DNA from: Klebsiella pneumoniae
GTDB taxonomy: Bacteria; Desulfobacterota; Binatia; UBA12015
NCBI GenBank assembly: GCA_945872365.1
Contig: CAMBZJ010000028.1
Coordinates: forward strand, 1 to 39,316
Length of the DNA stretch: 39,316 nt
Direction of reading: 5' to 3'
Both the position numbers and the translations under genes were made by a program. Under the pieces are notes generated by a model. The model was not told the DNA's origin, searched no databases, and worked only from the letters and a program-made list of their open reading frames with translations. Positions 25,892-34,857 of this stretch are shown one piece after another; position 1 is the first letter of the stretch; the number at the start of each line of letters is the position of its first letter.

Positions 25892-27511
25892 TCACACGCC
25901 GGCGGGCGGAGCCGGGGTCTCGACGAATATCCCGGCGAAGTCGAAGCGCAGTCCCACCAGCATAACTTCGAAGACGAGTTGGCTTCCGTCGTTGGACAGC
26001 CGGCCGGCCGAGCCCGGGTCGGGACAGGGCATGTTGCCAAGGCCGCAGGCTCCGGCGATCGTCTCGGCCGCGGTCAGGTCGAAGGTCCGCTCGCCGGTGA
26101 CGCGACCGGAGTAGCAAAGGCCGCCCGCGACGCCGATCCTGCAGACCTTCACGCGCAGGCCGTCGCTCTCCAAGCTGTAGGAATCCTCCGAGTCGGATTC
26201 GAACACGTACCGGAAACCCGAGCAGTCGTTGGCCAGGTCGCCCGGCCCGTTGCGGCATTCGGAACTGGTGGGCGGCTCCGGGGGAACCGGCGTCGCCGTC
26301 GCCGTCGGCGCTGGTGACGGCGTCACGGCGGGTGTACGCGTCGCCACCGGCGTCGCCGTCGCGGCAGGTGTCGGCGTCGGCGTCGACGCTGGTGACGGCG
26401 TCGCAACCGGCGTCGGTGTCACGGCGGGTGTCGGCGTCGCAACCGGCGTCGGCGTCACAGCAGGTGTCGGCGTCGCAGCAGGTGTCGGCGTCGCAACCGG
26501 CGTCGGTGTCGGCGTCGCGGGATCACAGGACGCGAAGGCCTCGCGGAACAACCGCGGGAAATTGCCCTGCGCGTTGAGGTAGGATCGCACACCGCCCGAG
26601 ACGGTGTCCGTCACCGTGAGGGCGAAGTCCCGATCGCTCGCGGCCGTCGCGAGGACCGTGAAGAAGTTCTCGGCCTCACACAGGTCGGCCGCCTTGATCA
26701 TCATCTCCCAGTTCGAGGGGCCGAATTCCGGAAAGTAGAACAGCCCCGAGCCGGAGGCCACGGGATCACCCACCACCCTGGCCCGGCGATACGATTCCGA
26801 GGCGCCCAGGCGGTAATCCATCACTACCGAGAACCGGCCACCGAGGAGGCACAGCCGTTCGTCCGAAGTCACACAGTCAGCCGCCGTCGCTTGCCCGCCG
26901 GGCTGCTCGACCGACGCGGCATCGCCGGCCGACGTCTCCGAGAGACTCCGTGCGAGATCCTGTTCGGCCTCCGCGAGATCCTGTTCGGCCGCCAGCACCT
27001 CTAGGTCGACCCGCTCCTCGGTGGCGGCGCTCTTCGCCGGATCGCAGGTCGCGAACGCCGTCCGGAACAGGATGGGGCGATTCCTCTCCGGGTTGTCGAA
27101 GGTCTTGGTGTCACCGGTCAGGACGTCGCGGATGATGACCTGGTATTCCCGGTCGCTCGCGGCCCCGACGAGCAGGGCGAAGATGGGGTTGGCGCTACCG
27201 CAGAGGTCGACGGCCTTGGCGACGATCTCCCAGTTCGAGGCGCCGAATTCGCTGAAATGGAAGAGCCCCGACTCCCGGCCCCGGGTCGAACCGGGGACGA
27301 CCAACGCGGAGTGGGTCGGATCCCCGAGGCCGAGGCGGTAGCGGACCGACACCTCGAAGCGATCGAGCAGGCAGAGCTTGGCCGGCCCCACCGTGCACTC
27401 GCCGAGGGCCTCGGGCGCGGAGAGCGACGCTGCATGGGCTTGGGAGGATTCCAGGGGCACTCCGAGCAGGAGGCCCATGGCGAGAAGAATGACGGCGGCG
27501 TGGGGTTTCAT
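25892..27511 (-). CDS. Secreted modular protein: two copies of a Cys-flanked domain, TPTP linker, C-terminal domain, 539 aa
   Basis: After a signal peptide (~1-28), two homologous ~120-residue units are visible (~37-157 and ~208-330). Each has LCLL..RF.V...YRLG, a G-F-F/Y-F-EFG-NWE core, D-LC at its centre, ASDR, and closes on AFA.CDP. I recall this unit from many exported proteins of Acidobacteria and Deltaproteobacteria; its function is unknown to me. Between the units lies a helical linker with a repeated AEQDLA. Residues ~331-408 are Thr-Pro-Val-Ala repeats, then a third Cys-containing domain (~415-539) that may bind ligand. No anchor is seen. ATG 27511 is chosen over TTG 27520. Confidence 0.85.
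   Translation of the reverse strand: MKPHAAVILLAMGLLLGVPLESSQAHAASLSAPEALGECTVGPAKLCLLDRFEVSVRYRLGLGDPTHSALVVPGSTRGRESGLFHFSEFGASNWEIVAKAVDLCGSANPIFALLVGAASDREYQVIIRDVLTGDTKTFDNPERNRPILFRTAFATCDPAKSAATEERVDLEVLAAEQDLAEAEQDLARSLSETSAGDAASVEQPGGQATAADCVTSDERLCLLGGRFSVVMDYRLGASESYRRARVVGDPVASGSGLFYFPEFGPSNWEMMIKAADLCEAENFFTVLATAASDRDFALTVTDTVSGGVRSYLNAQGNFPRLFREAFASCDPATPTPTPVATPTPAATPTPAVTPTPVATPTPAVTPTPVATPSPASTPTPTPAATATPVATRTPAVTPSPAPTATATPVPPEPPTSSECRNGPGDLANDCSGFRYVFESDSEDSYSLESDGLRVKVCRIGVAGGLCYSGRVTGERTFDLTAAETIAGACGLGNMPCPDPGSAGRLSNDGSQLVFEVMLVGLRFDFAGIFVETPAPPAGV
26288..26519 (-). repeat. 18-bp tandem repeats encoding a [12 protein letters not shown] linker
   Basis: About twelve imperfect 18-base units, alternating two variants (GTCGGCGTCGCAACCGGC-like and GTCGGTGTCACGGCGGGT-like on the plus strand). 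They encode a rigid Thr-Pro linker inside the modular secreted protein. Repeat number probably varies between strains by slippage. Confidence 0.9.
26952..26990 (-). repeat. 21-bp direct duplication inside the modular secreted protein gene
   Basis: GCGAGATCCTGTTCGGCC occurs at 26952-26969 and 26973-26990, with period 21. It duplicates the AEQDLA heptad in the helical linker between the two repeated domains. Confidence 0.85.
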
Positions 27512-27550
27512 GTCGGCCAATCGACGCCGACGACCCGCTTCCCCTTTCTA

Positions 27551-28717
27551 CTAAATCTTGCCGGACGGGCGATCTACGGGTCGCGGTCGAGTCGCGACGA
27601 GGCTCTCCATGGCGGCGATGAATCCCGCCCAGTCCGCCCGGGCGACTGCGTCGGAGATGCGGACGGGATCGAAGGGGAAGCCGCGCCGGATCCGCTCGAG
27701 CGCTTCCGCCAAAGCGGCCGGGTCACCCGGCGCGACGAGCAACCCCGTCGCGCCGTCCTCCACCGCGTCGGGCAAGCCGCCGACCGCCGTGGTCACGACG
27801 GGACGACCGTGCGCCCATGCGAGCGGCACCACCCCCGACTGCGTCGCGTCGCGATAGGGCAGCACGACGACGTCGCAGGCGGCGAACAGTTCCGCCGCCT
27901 CGTCGTCGGGAACGTAGCGGTCGACGATGTGCACTCGGCCCGCGAGCGGCGGCCGGGCGACACGCGCATCCGCGGAGGCGCGATCCACGTACCACTCGCC
28001 GGCGACGATCGCGCGCCACGGCGGGCCTGCGGCTTCGAGTCGCGACAGCGCATCGAGGAGCAGGTCGACACCCTTGTAGGGACGTACGTAGCCGAAGAAG
28101 AGAAAGAGCGTTTCCTCCTCGGGTACGGAGAGCCCACGACGCGCCTCCGCACGTTCGCGTCGGACGACCACACGCTTCGGCACGGGATGACGCAGGACCG
28201 TGGCGGGTACCGTGACCCCGATCGCCGCGAGGCGATCGGCCTCGCTCGCCGCGTGCACCAGGAACGAGTCGCCGGACTGCATGCCCAGGGTCGCGAGAGC
28301 CCTCGGAAAAGGCGCACCCTCGTGTGGCTCGGCGTTGTGGACCATCCAGGCGACCAGGGCGCCGCTCCGCCGCGCGATCCTTGCGACGGTCGCGAACGCC
28401 GCCTGGAAGAAGGGGTGCCAGCGCTGGAAGACGACCAGGTCGGGCTCGAAGTCCAGGATCGCCGCCCCCGCGCGCCGCCAGGACAGCGGGTCGAGCGAGT
28501 CGAGCAGGGGCCGCGCGTCCCGGTCGTCGGCCGACGGCGGCGCGGCCCCGGGTTCGAGTTGCGAGGTCCCGGGAAAGAGCCATCCCGGGTAGAGCCGCCG
28601 GAAGGACACGACGAGGACCTCGTGCCCACGCGCCCGTGCCGCCGACGCCATCTCGGCGGTGTGCAGCGCGATGCCGCCGCGCCAGGGCGGCGCCGGACCG
28701 ACGATCGCCAGGCGCAT
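27551..28717 (-). CDS. GT4 glycosyltransferase, 388 aa
   Basis: Full-length GT-B: N-terminal half with MRLAIVGPAPPWRGGIALH, WMVHNAEPHEGAPF and FLVHAASEADRL. The C-terminal half has FLFFGYVRPYKGVDLLLDAL, a catalytic-site loop, CDVVVLPYRDATQSGVVPLAWAHG, and VVTTAVGGLPDAVEDGATG. GT4 enzymes are retaining transferases using nucleotide sugars in the cytoplasm. It lies six bases after the polymerase/ligase gene, so it is probably co-transcribed with wecB. Donor and linkage are unknown. Confidence 0.92.
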   Translation of the reverse strand: MRLAIVGPAPPWRGGIALHTAEMASAARARGHEVLVVSFRRLYPGWLFPGTSQLEPGAAPPSADDRDARPLLDSLDPLSWRRAGAAILDFEPDLVVFQRWHPFFQAAFATVARIARRSGALVAWMVHNAEPHEGAPFPRALATLGMQSGDSFLVHAASEADRLAAIGVTVPATVLRHPVPKRVVVRRERAEARRGLSVPEEETLFLFFGYVRPYKGVDLLLDALSRLEAAGPPWRAIVAGEWYVDRASADARVARPPLAGRVHIVDRYVPDDEAAELFAACDVVVLPYRDATQSGVVPLAWAHGRPVVTTAVGGLPDAVEDGATGLLVAPGDPAALAEALERIRRGFPFDPVRISDAVARADWAGFIAAMESLVATRPRPVDRPSGKI

Positions 28718-28723
28718 CGCCGC

Positions 28724-30040
28724 TCAGACCCCGCGCGCAATCGAAGGCGATGCGGTCGGGGCATCGCCGACCGCACCGTCGGTGGCGACGCCGACCGGAG
28801 ATGATCCCGCTGCGAGTCCGAGCAGGACGCCCGTCATGAGCCCGTCGGACGCGAGCCGCAGGAACCAGTGCACCATGTCGTGCGCGAGCAGGGCGATCAC
28901 CCCGCAGGACGCACCGACGGCGACGCCGAGCCATGCGGGCGAGCCGCGGCGCGCTCCGGCGAAGCCGAGCGCGACCGGCCAGAGCAGGGAGATCGCCCCG
29001 ATCAGAACGCCCACGATCCCGAGTTCGGTCCACCATTGGAGCACGATCGAGTGCGTGTGACCGCTGAACCAGAAACGGTCGACCGGGTTGACGGCGGCCT
29101 GGAAGCCCCAGTTGCCACCTCCCACGCCGAGCCAGGGCGACTCGCGAATGACCCGACCGGCCAGGACGTAGACGCGCCCCCGCGGTCCGAGACCACCATG
29201 GGCGACCCAGGCCTGGCGCGCGACCACGGCAGCGGCGACCGCCGCCAGCGCGACGCCTGCGGTCGCGAGCGCGAATCCGCGACGGGCGGCCGGGTCGCGC
29301 CGCCAGCGGCCGGCGAGACCACTGCGCCATGCGAGCAGGGTCGCTGCGGCAACCATGCCGCCCCCCGCCATGACCGCGAACGAAGCCGCGGACCCGGTCG
29401 CCCACGTCCCGGCGACCGCGAGCAGCGCACCGGCGGCGCAGAGTGGCCGCCACGGCCCGAAGATCGCGCAGGAAACCAGCACCATCCCGACCTGCTCGAC
29501 GAATTCTCCGAGTCGGTTCGGGTGATAGAAGAGCGCGCGTCCGCGCACGAGATCTCCGAGCGTGATCACGCGCAGCGCGAGTTCCCGGGGGTCACCGAGC
29601 GGACGCACCCAGTGCAGGCGCTCGGCCAGCGCCCAGGCGGCCGAGGGGAGAAGAATCGCGAGGAAGGCCGCGACGAGTGGGCGCGGATCGCGACGCTCGT
29701 GCGCCATCGCGACTCCCGCGGCCAGCATCACCGCGAGCCACTTGCCCGCCTCGCGTAACGCGAACCAGGGGGCTCGTGCCCAGGCGGCCGAGACGAGAAC
29801 CCACGCGGGCAACGCCAGCAGTACGAGCGTCGTGGTCGTCCGCGACGAAGCCGCGCGCGCGACGTCGCCCGCGCGACCGATCGCGACACCGAGCAGCACC
29901 AGCGTGGGCAGCTCGGCCATGCCGGCCAGAGGCAACCGCCACGGCAGCGACAGCACCAGCAGCGGCAGGGCCCACGCCGGACGCGCCAACGCCACGCCGG
30001 CAGCGAGGGCGACGATGGCGAGCGCGACCGAGGCTTCCAC
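28724..30040 (-). CDS. O-antigen polymerase/ligase-like membrane protein (Wzy/WaaL superfamily), ~438 aa
   Basis: About eleven hydrophobic segments surround a large outer loop. Family hallmarks are RGRALFYHPNRLGE mid-protein, then LAGRVIRESPWLGVGGGNW and HTHSIVLQWWTELGIVG at ~290-340, corresponding to the Wzy_C (O-antigen ligase) domain. Members polymerise O-units or ligate polysaccharide to lipid A core or proteins; sequence alone cannot separate them. The start is either GTG 30040 or TTG 30055, the latter overlapping the wecB stop. It sits between wecB and a GT4 gene. Confidence 0.85.
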   Translation of the reverse strand: MEASVALAIVALAAGVALARPAWALPLLVLSLPWRLPLAGMAELPTLVLLGVAIGRAGDVARAASSRTTTTLVLLALPAWVLVSAAWARAPWFALREAGKWLAVMLAAGVAMAHERRDPRPLVAAFLAILLPSAAWALAERLHWVRPLGDPRELALRVITLGDLVRGRALFYHPNRLGEFVEQVGMVLVSCAIFGPWRPLCAAGALLAVAGTWATGSAASFAVMAGGGMVAAATLLAWRSGLAGRWRRDPAARRGFALATAGVALAAVAAAVVARQAWVAHGGLGPRGRVYVLAGRVIRESPWLGVGGGNWGFQAAVNPVDRFWFSGHTHSIVLQWWTELGIVGVLIGAISLLWPVALGFAGARRGSPAWLGVAVGASCGVIALLAHDMVHWFLRLASDGLMTGVLLGLAAGSSPVGVATDGAVGDAPTASPSIARGV

Positions 30041-30051
30041 GGTCGCGCCGC

Positions 30052-31221
30052 TCAATGCGCCCGGTCGGTGCCGGACCCGGCACCGGCGGTCGCATCCGCC
30101 CCCGGCTCGAAAGGCGTCCATGATTCGCCGCGCAGGATCGAGACGATGCGCTCGGAGGCGTGGCCGTCGCCGTAGGGATTCACGACCCGAGCCATCCGCG
30201 CATGCTCCTGCGGGTCGTCGAGGATCCGGCGCGCGGCACCGAGCACCGCTGCCGGATCGGTGCCGATGAGCCGGACGGCCCCCGCTGCAATCGCCTCAGG
30301 CCGCTCGGTCACGTCGCGCAGCACGAGTGCCGGCACACCGAGCGACGGCGCCTCCTCCTGGACCCCCCCCGAGTCGCTCACGATCAGGTGGGCGCGTGCC
30401 ATCAGGCGCACGAACGGCAGGTAGCCGAGCGGCTCGATCAGGTGAACCCGGTCGACGCCCGCGAGGCGCTCGTACATCGGGCGGCGCACGTTCGGGTTGG
30501 GGTGGACCGGGTAGACGACGCGCACGTCCGGCCAGGTCGTGGCGATGTCGGCGAGCGCGTTGGCGATCGAGCGCATGCCCTCGCCGAAGCTCTCGCGACG
30601 ATGCGCGGTGACGAGCACGAGGCGCTCATGCGGTGCGAGTTCCGGCACCGGGTCCACGGCGTCGACGGGCGGTGCCATCGAGCGCACCCAGTGTAGCGCA
30701 TCCACCACCGTGTTGCCGGTCACATGGACGGCGCGCGGATCGGCGCCTTCGCGCAGGAGGTTGTCGCGGGTCGAGGCCGTCGGCGCGAAGAGCCCGGCGG
30801 CGACGACGTCGATCCAGCGGCGGTTCAACTCCTCGGGAAACGGGCGCAGCAGATCCCCGGTCCGCAGCCCCGCCTCGACGTGGCCGACCGCCACCCGGTG
30901 GTAGAAGCCGACCAGGGCGCCGACCATGGCGGTGGTCGTGTCGCCCTGCACGATGATCCAGTCCGGTCCTTCGGCCGAGACCACCGGGTCGAGGGCGACG
31001 ATGGCGCGCGCCGTCAGGTCGGAGAGCGACTGGTCGGGACGCATCAGGTCGAGGTCGTGCTCGCACTCGATCCCGAAGAGTTCGAGCACCGGGTCGAGGA
31101 GATCGCGGTGCTGGGCGGTCGCGCAGACGACGACGTCGAGTCCGCGTCGCCGCGCCTCGGCCACGAAGGGCGCGAGCTTGATCGCCTCCGGCCGCGTGCC
31201 GATCAAGGTGAGGACCTTCAT
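30052..31221 (-). CDS. wecB: UDP-N-acetylglucosamine 2-epimerase (non-hydrolysing), WecB, 389 aa
   Basis: Every family motif is visible: GTRPEAIKLAP at the N terminus, the VQGDTTTAM loop, HVEAGLRTGD, FPEELNRR, TAHRRESFGEGM, YPVHPNPNVR, and the UDP-binding SDSGGVQEEAPSLG. It interconverts UDP-GlcNAc and UDP-ManNAc, supplying ManNAc(A) for surface glycans. The length is normal. GGGAGGGGG precedes the ATG. WecC, which would oxidise the product, is not in the window. The 70-base gap from the upstream Wzt gene holds no terminator. Confidence 0.96.
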   Translation of the reverse strand: MKVLTLIGTRPEAIKLAPFVAEARRRGLDVVVCATAQHRDLLDPVLELFGIECEHDLDLMRPDQSLSDLTARAIVALDPVVSAEGPDWIIVQGDTTTAMVGALVGFYHRVAVGHVEAGLRTGDLLRPFPEELNRRWIDVVAAGLFAPTASTRDNLLREGADPRAVHVTGNTVVDALHWVRSMAPPVDAVDPVPELAPHERLVLVTAHRRESFGEGMRSIANALADIATTWPDVRVVYPVHPNPNVRRPMYERLAGVDRVHLIEPLGYLPFVRLMARAHLIVSDSGGVQEEAPSLGVPALVLRDVTERPEAIAAGAVRLIGTDPAAVLGAARRILDDPQEHARMARVVNPYGDGHASERIVSILRGESWTPFEPGADATAGAGSGTDRAH

Positions 31222-31291
31222 CCGGGCTGCCCCCTCCCGCTTCCTTCAGGCGGCGAGCCGCGCCGACCGGGCATCCGTTCACCGGCGATCG

Positions 31292-32524
31292 TCATCTCCG
31301 GCTCGCCTCCATGCTCACCAGGCCCGGCCGGGTCGCCTCGCCGCGCACCCGGATCGGGATCTCGACCGTGTCGTAGAGTCGCGTAGCGGTCTCGTCGAGC
31401 GCGTGCGACTTCACGACGTATCCGCCCGGGAGGAGCGGCAGATCCGGGAAGGTCAGCGAAAAGCGCCAGCGATCGTCGCCGAGCGAACGCGGCACCACGT
31501 TCTCCATGTCGCTCGAGATGCCGTAGACCGGGACGCCGTCGTCGCGCACGAAGCTCAGGTGCACATGCGGCACGGCGGCCACGGCGCGCAGGTCGGCGAC
31601 GAGCGTGATCGTGTCGCCCGGGTCGATCTCGCGCACCTCCGCCCCCGCAGCGTCGAGCACGTGGAGGTCGACGACCTCGAACTCCAGGCCGGACCCCTCG
31701 CCCGGGCGGTGGCGCGTGCCGGCGTCGGCTTCGCCCGCCTCCCCGCCACCGGTGGGCGCGCTGCCGACCTGCTCGCGGTAGTGGCGCACGACGTCGCGGC
31801 TCGAGCCGAGTTCACGCGCGACACCGCCGTCGAGCCACAGCGTGCGCTCGCACAGGCGCTGCACCTGGAAGAGGTCGTGCGAACAGAGAACGAGCGTGCC
31901 GCCGCCTCCGAGGAAGCGATCGAACCAGCGATTGCACTGGCGCTGGAAGCTGTCGTCGCCGACCGCGAGCACCTCGTCGGTGACCAGCACCTCGGGCTCG
32001 AGCTGGGCCGCCGTCGCGAACGCGACGCGCAGCTGCATGCCCGAGGAACAGGTGCGCAGGGGGCGATCGAAGTAGGCGCCGATGCCGGCGAAACGCTCGA
32101 CCTCGCGGGCGGCGCGGCGCGCTTCGCGGCGGCTCATTCCGCCCTGGAGGACGAGCCAGCCCTCGGCGTTCTCGCGTCCGGTCTCGAGCGCCTGGAATCC
32201 GGCCCCGAGGTCGAGCAGGCAGCCGAGGCGCGCCGCGACGTCGACCCGACCCGAAGTCGGACGGGCCGTTCCGGCGAGCAGGCGCAACAACGTCGACTTG
32301 CCCGATCCGTTGCGACCGATCAGGCCGAGGGATTGTCCCCGTTCGAGGGCGAAGGAGACATCGCGCACCGCCCAGAGGCCGCCGTCGACGGCGCCGGGCA
32401 CGGCACGGTCACCGCGGAGGATCCCGCGCAATAGCGGACGCAGCCGCGAACGCCCGAGCGCATAGTGCTTGGCGAGGGCGTGGGCCGCGAGTGCGCCCCG
32501 GAAGCCGGCGGGGGCTCCGGCCAT
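31292..32524 (-). CDS. wzt: Second Wzt-type polysaccharide exporter ATPase with C-terminal domain, 410 aa
   Basis: Walker A GRNGSGKS at 70-77, signature SSGMQ at ~160-164, Walker B VLVTDE at 179-184, and switch SHD. Residues ~285-400 form the Wzt-type beta-sandwich (IDPGDTITLVADLR, LLPGGYVVKSHAL). There is no permease gene beside it: the upstream neighbour is the parvulin gene, overlapping by one base (TGATG), and wecB follows. It must use one of the two Wzm proteins here or one elsewhere. The long frame to 33604 is a shadow of the parvulin gene. Confidence 0.9.
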   Translation of the reverse strand: MAGAPAGFRGALAAHALAKHYALGRSRLRPLLRGILRGDRAVPGAVDGGLWAVRDVSFALERGQSLGLIGRNGSGKSTLLRLLAGTARPTSGRVDVAARLGCLLDLGAGFQALETGRENAEGWLVLQGGMSRREARRAAREVERFAGIGAYFDRPLRTCSSGMQLRVAFATAAQLEPEVLVTDEVLAVGDDSFQRQCNRWFDRFLGGGGTLVLCSHDLFQVQRLCERTLWLDGGVARELGSSRDVVRHYREQVGSAPTGGGEAGEADAGTRHRPGEGSGLEFEVVDLHVLDAAGAEVREIDPGDTITLVADLRAVAAVPHVHLSFVRDDGVPVYGISSDMENVVPRSLGDDRWRFSLTFPDLPLLPGGYVVKSHALDETATRLYDTVEIPIRVRGEATRPGLVSMEASRR

Positions 32525-33546
32525 CAGGGTGTGGCCGGATCGAAACCGCTCTTGCTGCCCTGGAGCTTGCTCGTCGGTGCGACCGTCGCCTTCTTCGCGG
32601 CGTCGAGAAAGGCGTCGAGGTTCATCGAGGCGCCGTAGCGGCGGGCGAGGTCGTCGACACGCTTGCGCGTCGCGACGCGGCGGTACTCCTGGTTGATCTG
32701 CTCGACGAGTTTGCCGCGACACTCCTCGAGGGTTTGCGGCCGGCCGTCCTCCTTCTCGATGAGCGTGAAGATCTCCATGCCGCGCCGGGTCTTGATCGGC
32801 TCGGTTCGGCCGCCGACGCTCAGGACGCGCAGCACCTCGACACCCTCTTCCTTGCCGAGATCCGCATCCTCGATCCAGTCGAGTTCCCCGCCGGGATTCT
32901 TCGACGGAAGGTCGGAGAACTGGTCGGCCACGGCGGCGAAGGACTCCCCGGCGAGGAGTTTCGCCTGGATCGCCTCGAGGCGCTTCTGGGCCGCAGCCTT
33001 TTCCTCCTCGCTCGCGTTCTTCGCGATCTGCACGCCGACGCGCGCCAGCCGGTAGCGGACCGGCATGCGGCATTTCTCCTTGTTCATCGAGTAGTAGGAG
33101 GACACCTCTGCATCGCTCGGCTTGAGCTCGTCGGCGAGCATGGCGTCCACGTACTGGTCGGCGATCAGGTTGCGGGAGAGGTTTCCGGCCGCGCCGGCGA
33201 GACCGGGCTTCTTCGCGAGCAGTCCGTCGTCGGCCGCCGCCCGGGCGAAGAGTTCCGACTCGTACCAGCGCACGGCGAACAGGGAGCCGAAATTCCGGTC
33301 CTCGCGCATCCGTTCGACGAGCGGCCCGGGCTCCCAGGCGAGTTCCGCGGCGAGTTCGTCGACGGTCAGGGTGCGGGCGCCCACGCGCAGGACCGCACTC
33401 GCCGGAAGGCTCCCGGGGGCGGCCGTGTTCGGCGCCTGCGAGCCCGTCGGGGCCGCCTCGTCGGCCCGAGCCGAGGCAGCTCCGGCAAGGAGGGCCGCCG
33501 CCAGGGCGACCACGAGACCCAAGGTTTCCTGCTTGCCAGCTTTCAT
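32524..33546 (-). CDS. Exported parvulin-type peptidyl-prolyl isomerase / SurA-PrsA-like foldase, 340 aa
   Basis: Signal peptide (QETLGLVVALAAALLAGAASARA) and an N-terminal helical chaperone part with LTVDELAAELAWEP and a SYYSMNKEKCRMPVRYRLARV transition. A single parvulin domain spans ~165-270: AGESFAAVADQFSDLPSKNPGGELDWIEDADLGKE and EPIKTRRGMEIFTLIEK. A helical C-terminal arm follows. Such proteins assist folding of exported and outer-membrane proteins. ATG 33546 has GGAGG five bases upstream; the frame also offers GTG 33552. It overlaps the orphan wzt, an unusual link between protein folding and glycan export. A candidate promoter lies at 33550-33620 (TTGGAA, 16-base spacer, GATATT). Confidence 0.88.
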   Translation of the reverse strand: MKAGKQETLGLVVALAAALLAGAASARADEAAPTGSQAPNTAAPGSLPASAVLRVGARTLTVDELAAELAWEPGPLVERMREDRNFGSLFAVRWYESELFARAAADDGLLAKKPGLAGAAGNLSRNLIADQYVDAMLADELKPSDAEVSSYYSMNKEKCRMPVRYRLARVGVQIAKNASEEEKAAAQKRLEAIQAKLLAGESFAAVADQFSDLPSKNPGGELDWIEDADLGKEEGVEVLRVLSVGGRTEPIKTRRGMEIFTLIEKEDGRPQTLEECRGKLVEQINQEYRRVATRKRVDDLARRYGASMNLDAFLDAAKKATVAPTSKLQGSKSGFDPATP

Positions 33547-33747
33547 CACCACCTCCCCCGACGCGGGAATTCAAGGAATATCGCGACCGAAGCGCCTTTT
33601 CCAACCTTCAAGGGCGCCCCCGGGCGGCGAGTCGGGAAAATCCCGATGGCCCGGACCTCGGCGCACCACTAGCATCTGGGTCGCGAGGCGGGATCCGGAC
33701 GGGTCCGCTGAGAGTAGCGGGGCATGTCGCCCTGTCGGCGAGTCACT

Positions 33748-33776
33748 TTGACAGTCCGGAGCCACGGCCGATAGAG
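33748..33776 (+). promoter_or_regulatory. Candidate sigma-70 promoter for the plus-strand Cys-rich protein gene
   Basis: A perfect -35 TTGACA at 33748-33753 is followed after 16-17 bases by GATAGAG (weak -10). It lies ~70-95 bases before ATG 33844 in the 297-base divergent gap 33547-33843. The gap otherwise shows only a short CGGGA/TCCCG hairpin near 33632-33645. Confidence 0.4.
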
Positions 33777-33843
33777 TTCGCCTCATGGTGAGGGGGCTCA
33801 CCTGGGGGTCGGCATGGTGGCGACCCGCGAGGAGGATGATGGG

Positions 33844-34857
33844 ATGAAGAAAATCAGTCGGAATTCCGCGCCTTTGGCCCTGCTCGGGCTGGCGCTCTTC
33901 GGACTCGCGGGGACGGCTCTCGCGGCTCCGCTCGTCATCGGTGGGAAGCCGTGCGGCTCCCTCGACAAGGTGCGCAGCGGCGACACGGCGGTCTGGAAGA
34001 TCGACGGCTGCCAGCCGCTGACCGACCTGGTGAATGCCGCACAACCGACCCCCACCCCTACCCCGTCGAGCCTGTGCGGCAACGGCCTCGTCGATGCCGG
34101 CGAGGTCTGCGACAAGGGCGATCCGTACACCTGCTTGGGCAAGGGTCCGAGCGCCTGCGTGAACGGCTGCACGTCCTGCAGCGGGTCGACCGTCCCGACG
34201 CCGACTCCGGCGCCGCAGCCGACCAGCACGCCGCCGGTCGACGCGAGTTGCGACATGGGCGTTCTGCCGCCGCTCAACCTCGACGGATTCCCCGGCTGGG
34301 ACGGCGTCCGCAAGGTCTCGATCGACCCGGGCCAGACCCAGACTTGGTGCGTCAACCTCGACAGCGTCACCAGCAAGTGGACGATGTCCGTGATCGACCG
34401 GACCGGCGCCTGGCAGTGCATGTACCACACGGTGGACTACATCCCGCCAGTTGGTAGCGGGCTCAAGACCAGCAGTTGGACGGACGCAACGACCAACACT
34501 ACCGCGACGTGGCGCAACTGGAACGGCGCGGCGCTGCCGCAGGGGACGTGGAAGGTCCGTGTCACGGCATCCTCCGCCTTCCCCGATTGCCCGATGTCCT
34601 ACGAGGTCAACGCCCACCCGTACGCGGGAAGCTCCGCCCCGGGCCGCCGATGGCGGTCCGGGGCGTTCCCCGGGGGCGTCCTTTCGCGCAACCAGGTAGA
34701 GGTGTCGCGCGTCACCAGTACTCGTCGAGCACGGCTCCGAGTCGACGCAGGATCCCGAGTCCGAGGGTCCAACAGGCGAGCGTCGCCGCGACGCAGACCG
34801 CGACCGGCAGCCACGAGAGCGGCTGCCCCAGTACCACGGCGCGGTAGAGCCCGATGA
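33844..34857 (+). CDS. Secreted Cys-rich protein with Myxococcus-type disulphide repeat, ~337 aa as read; natural end probably near 34630
   Basis: ATG 33844 has AGGAGG eight bases upstream. A signal peptide (LALLGLALFGLAGTALAA) leads to a short domain, then a TPTPTP linker and CGNGLVDAGEVCDKGDPYTC. That stretch matches the Myxococcus Cys-rich repeat (TIGR02232/DUF4215 type), which is common in secreted deltaproteobacterial proteins. A second Thr-Pro linker and a Trp-rich beta domain (~145-265) follow. After residue ~263 the sequence turns into an Arg/Pro-rich tail. That tail passes a strong hairpin at 34635-34665 and lies antisense to the wzm end (34712-34857). No stop occurs in any of the three plus frames across the hairpin, so a lost stop or sequence error is likely. 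Only the part to ~34630 looks like real protein. Confidence 0.7.
   Translation: MKKISRNSAPLALLGLALFGLAGTALAAPLVIGGKPCGSLDKVRSGDTAVWKIDGCQPLTDLVNAAQPTPTPTPSSLCGNGLVDAGEVCDKGDPYTCLGKGPSACVNGCTSCSGSTVPTPTPAPQPTSTPPVDASCDMGVLPPLNLDGFPGWDGVRKVSIDPGQTQTWCVNLDSVTSKWTMSVIDRTGAWQCMYHTVDYIPPVGSGLKTSSWTDATTNTTATWRNWNGAALPQGTWKVRVTASSAFPDCPMSYEVNAHPYAGSSAPGRRWRSGAFPGGVLSRNQVEVSRVTSTRRARLRVDAGSRVRGSNRRASPRRRPRPAATRAAAPVPRRGRAR
34635..34665. terminator. Putative bidirectional terminator hairpin between convergent genes
   Basis: A 14-bp stem (34635-34648 with 34652-34665, one G-T pair) around a GAT loop, in the gap between the convergent Cys-rich protein gene and wzm. Neither side has a good T-run, so intrinsic strength is doubtful. 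It may act as a transcription roadblock or 3'-end stabiliser. Confidence 0.5.

Noticed and set aside
26229-26582. Plus-strand Gly/Val-rich repeat open frame
   Set aside because: It is the reverse reading of the 18-bp Thr-Pro linker repeats in the modular secreted protein.
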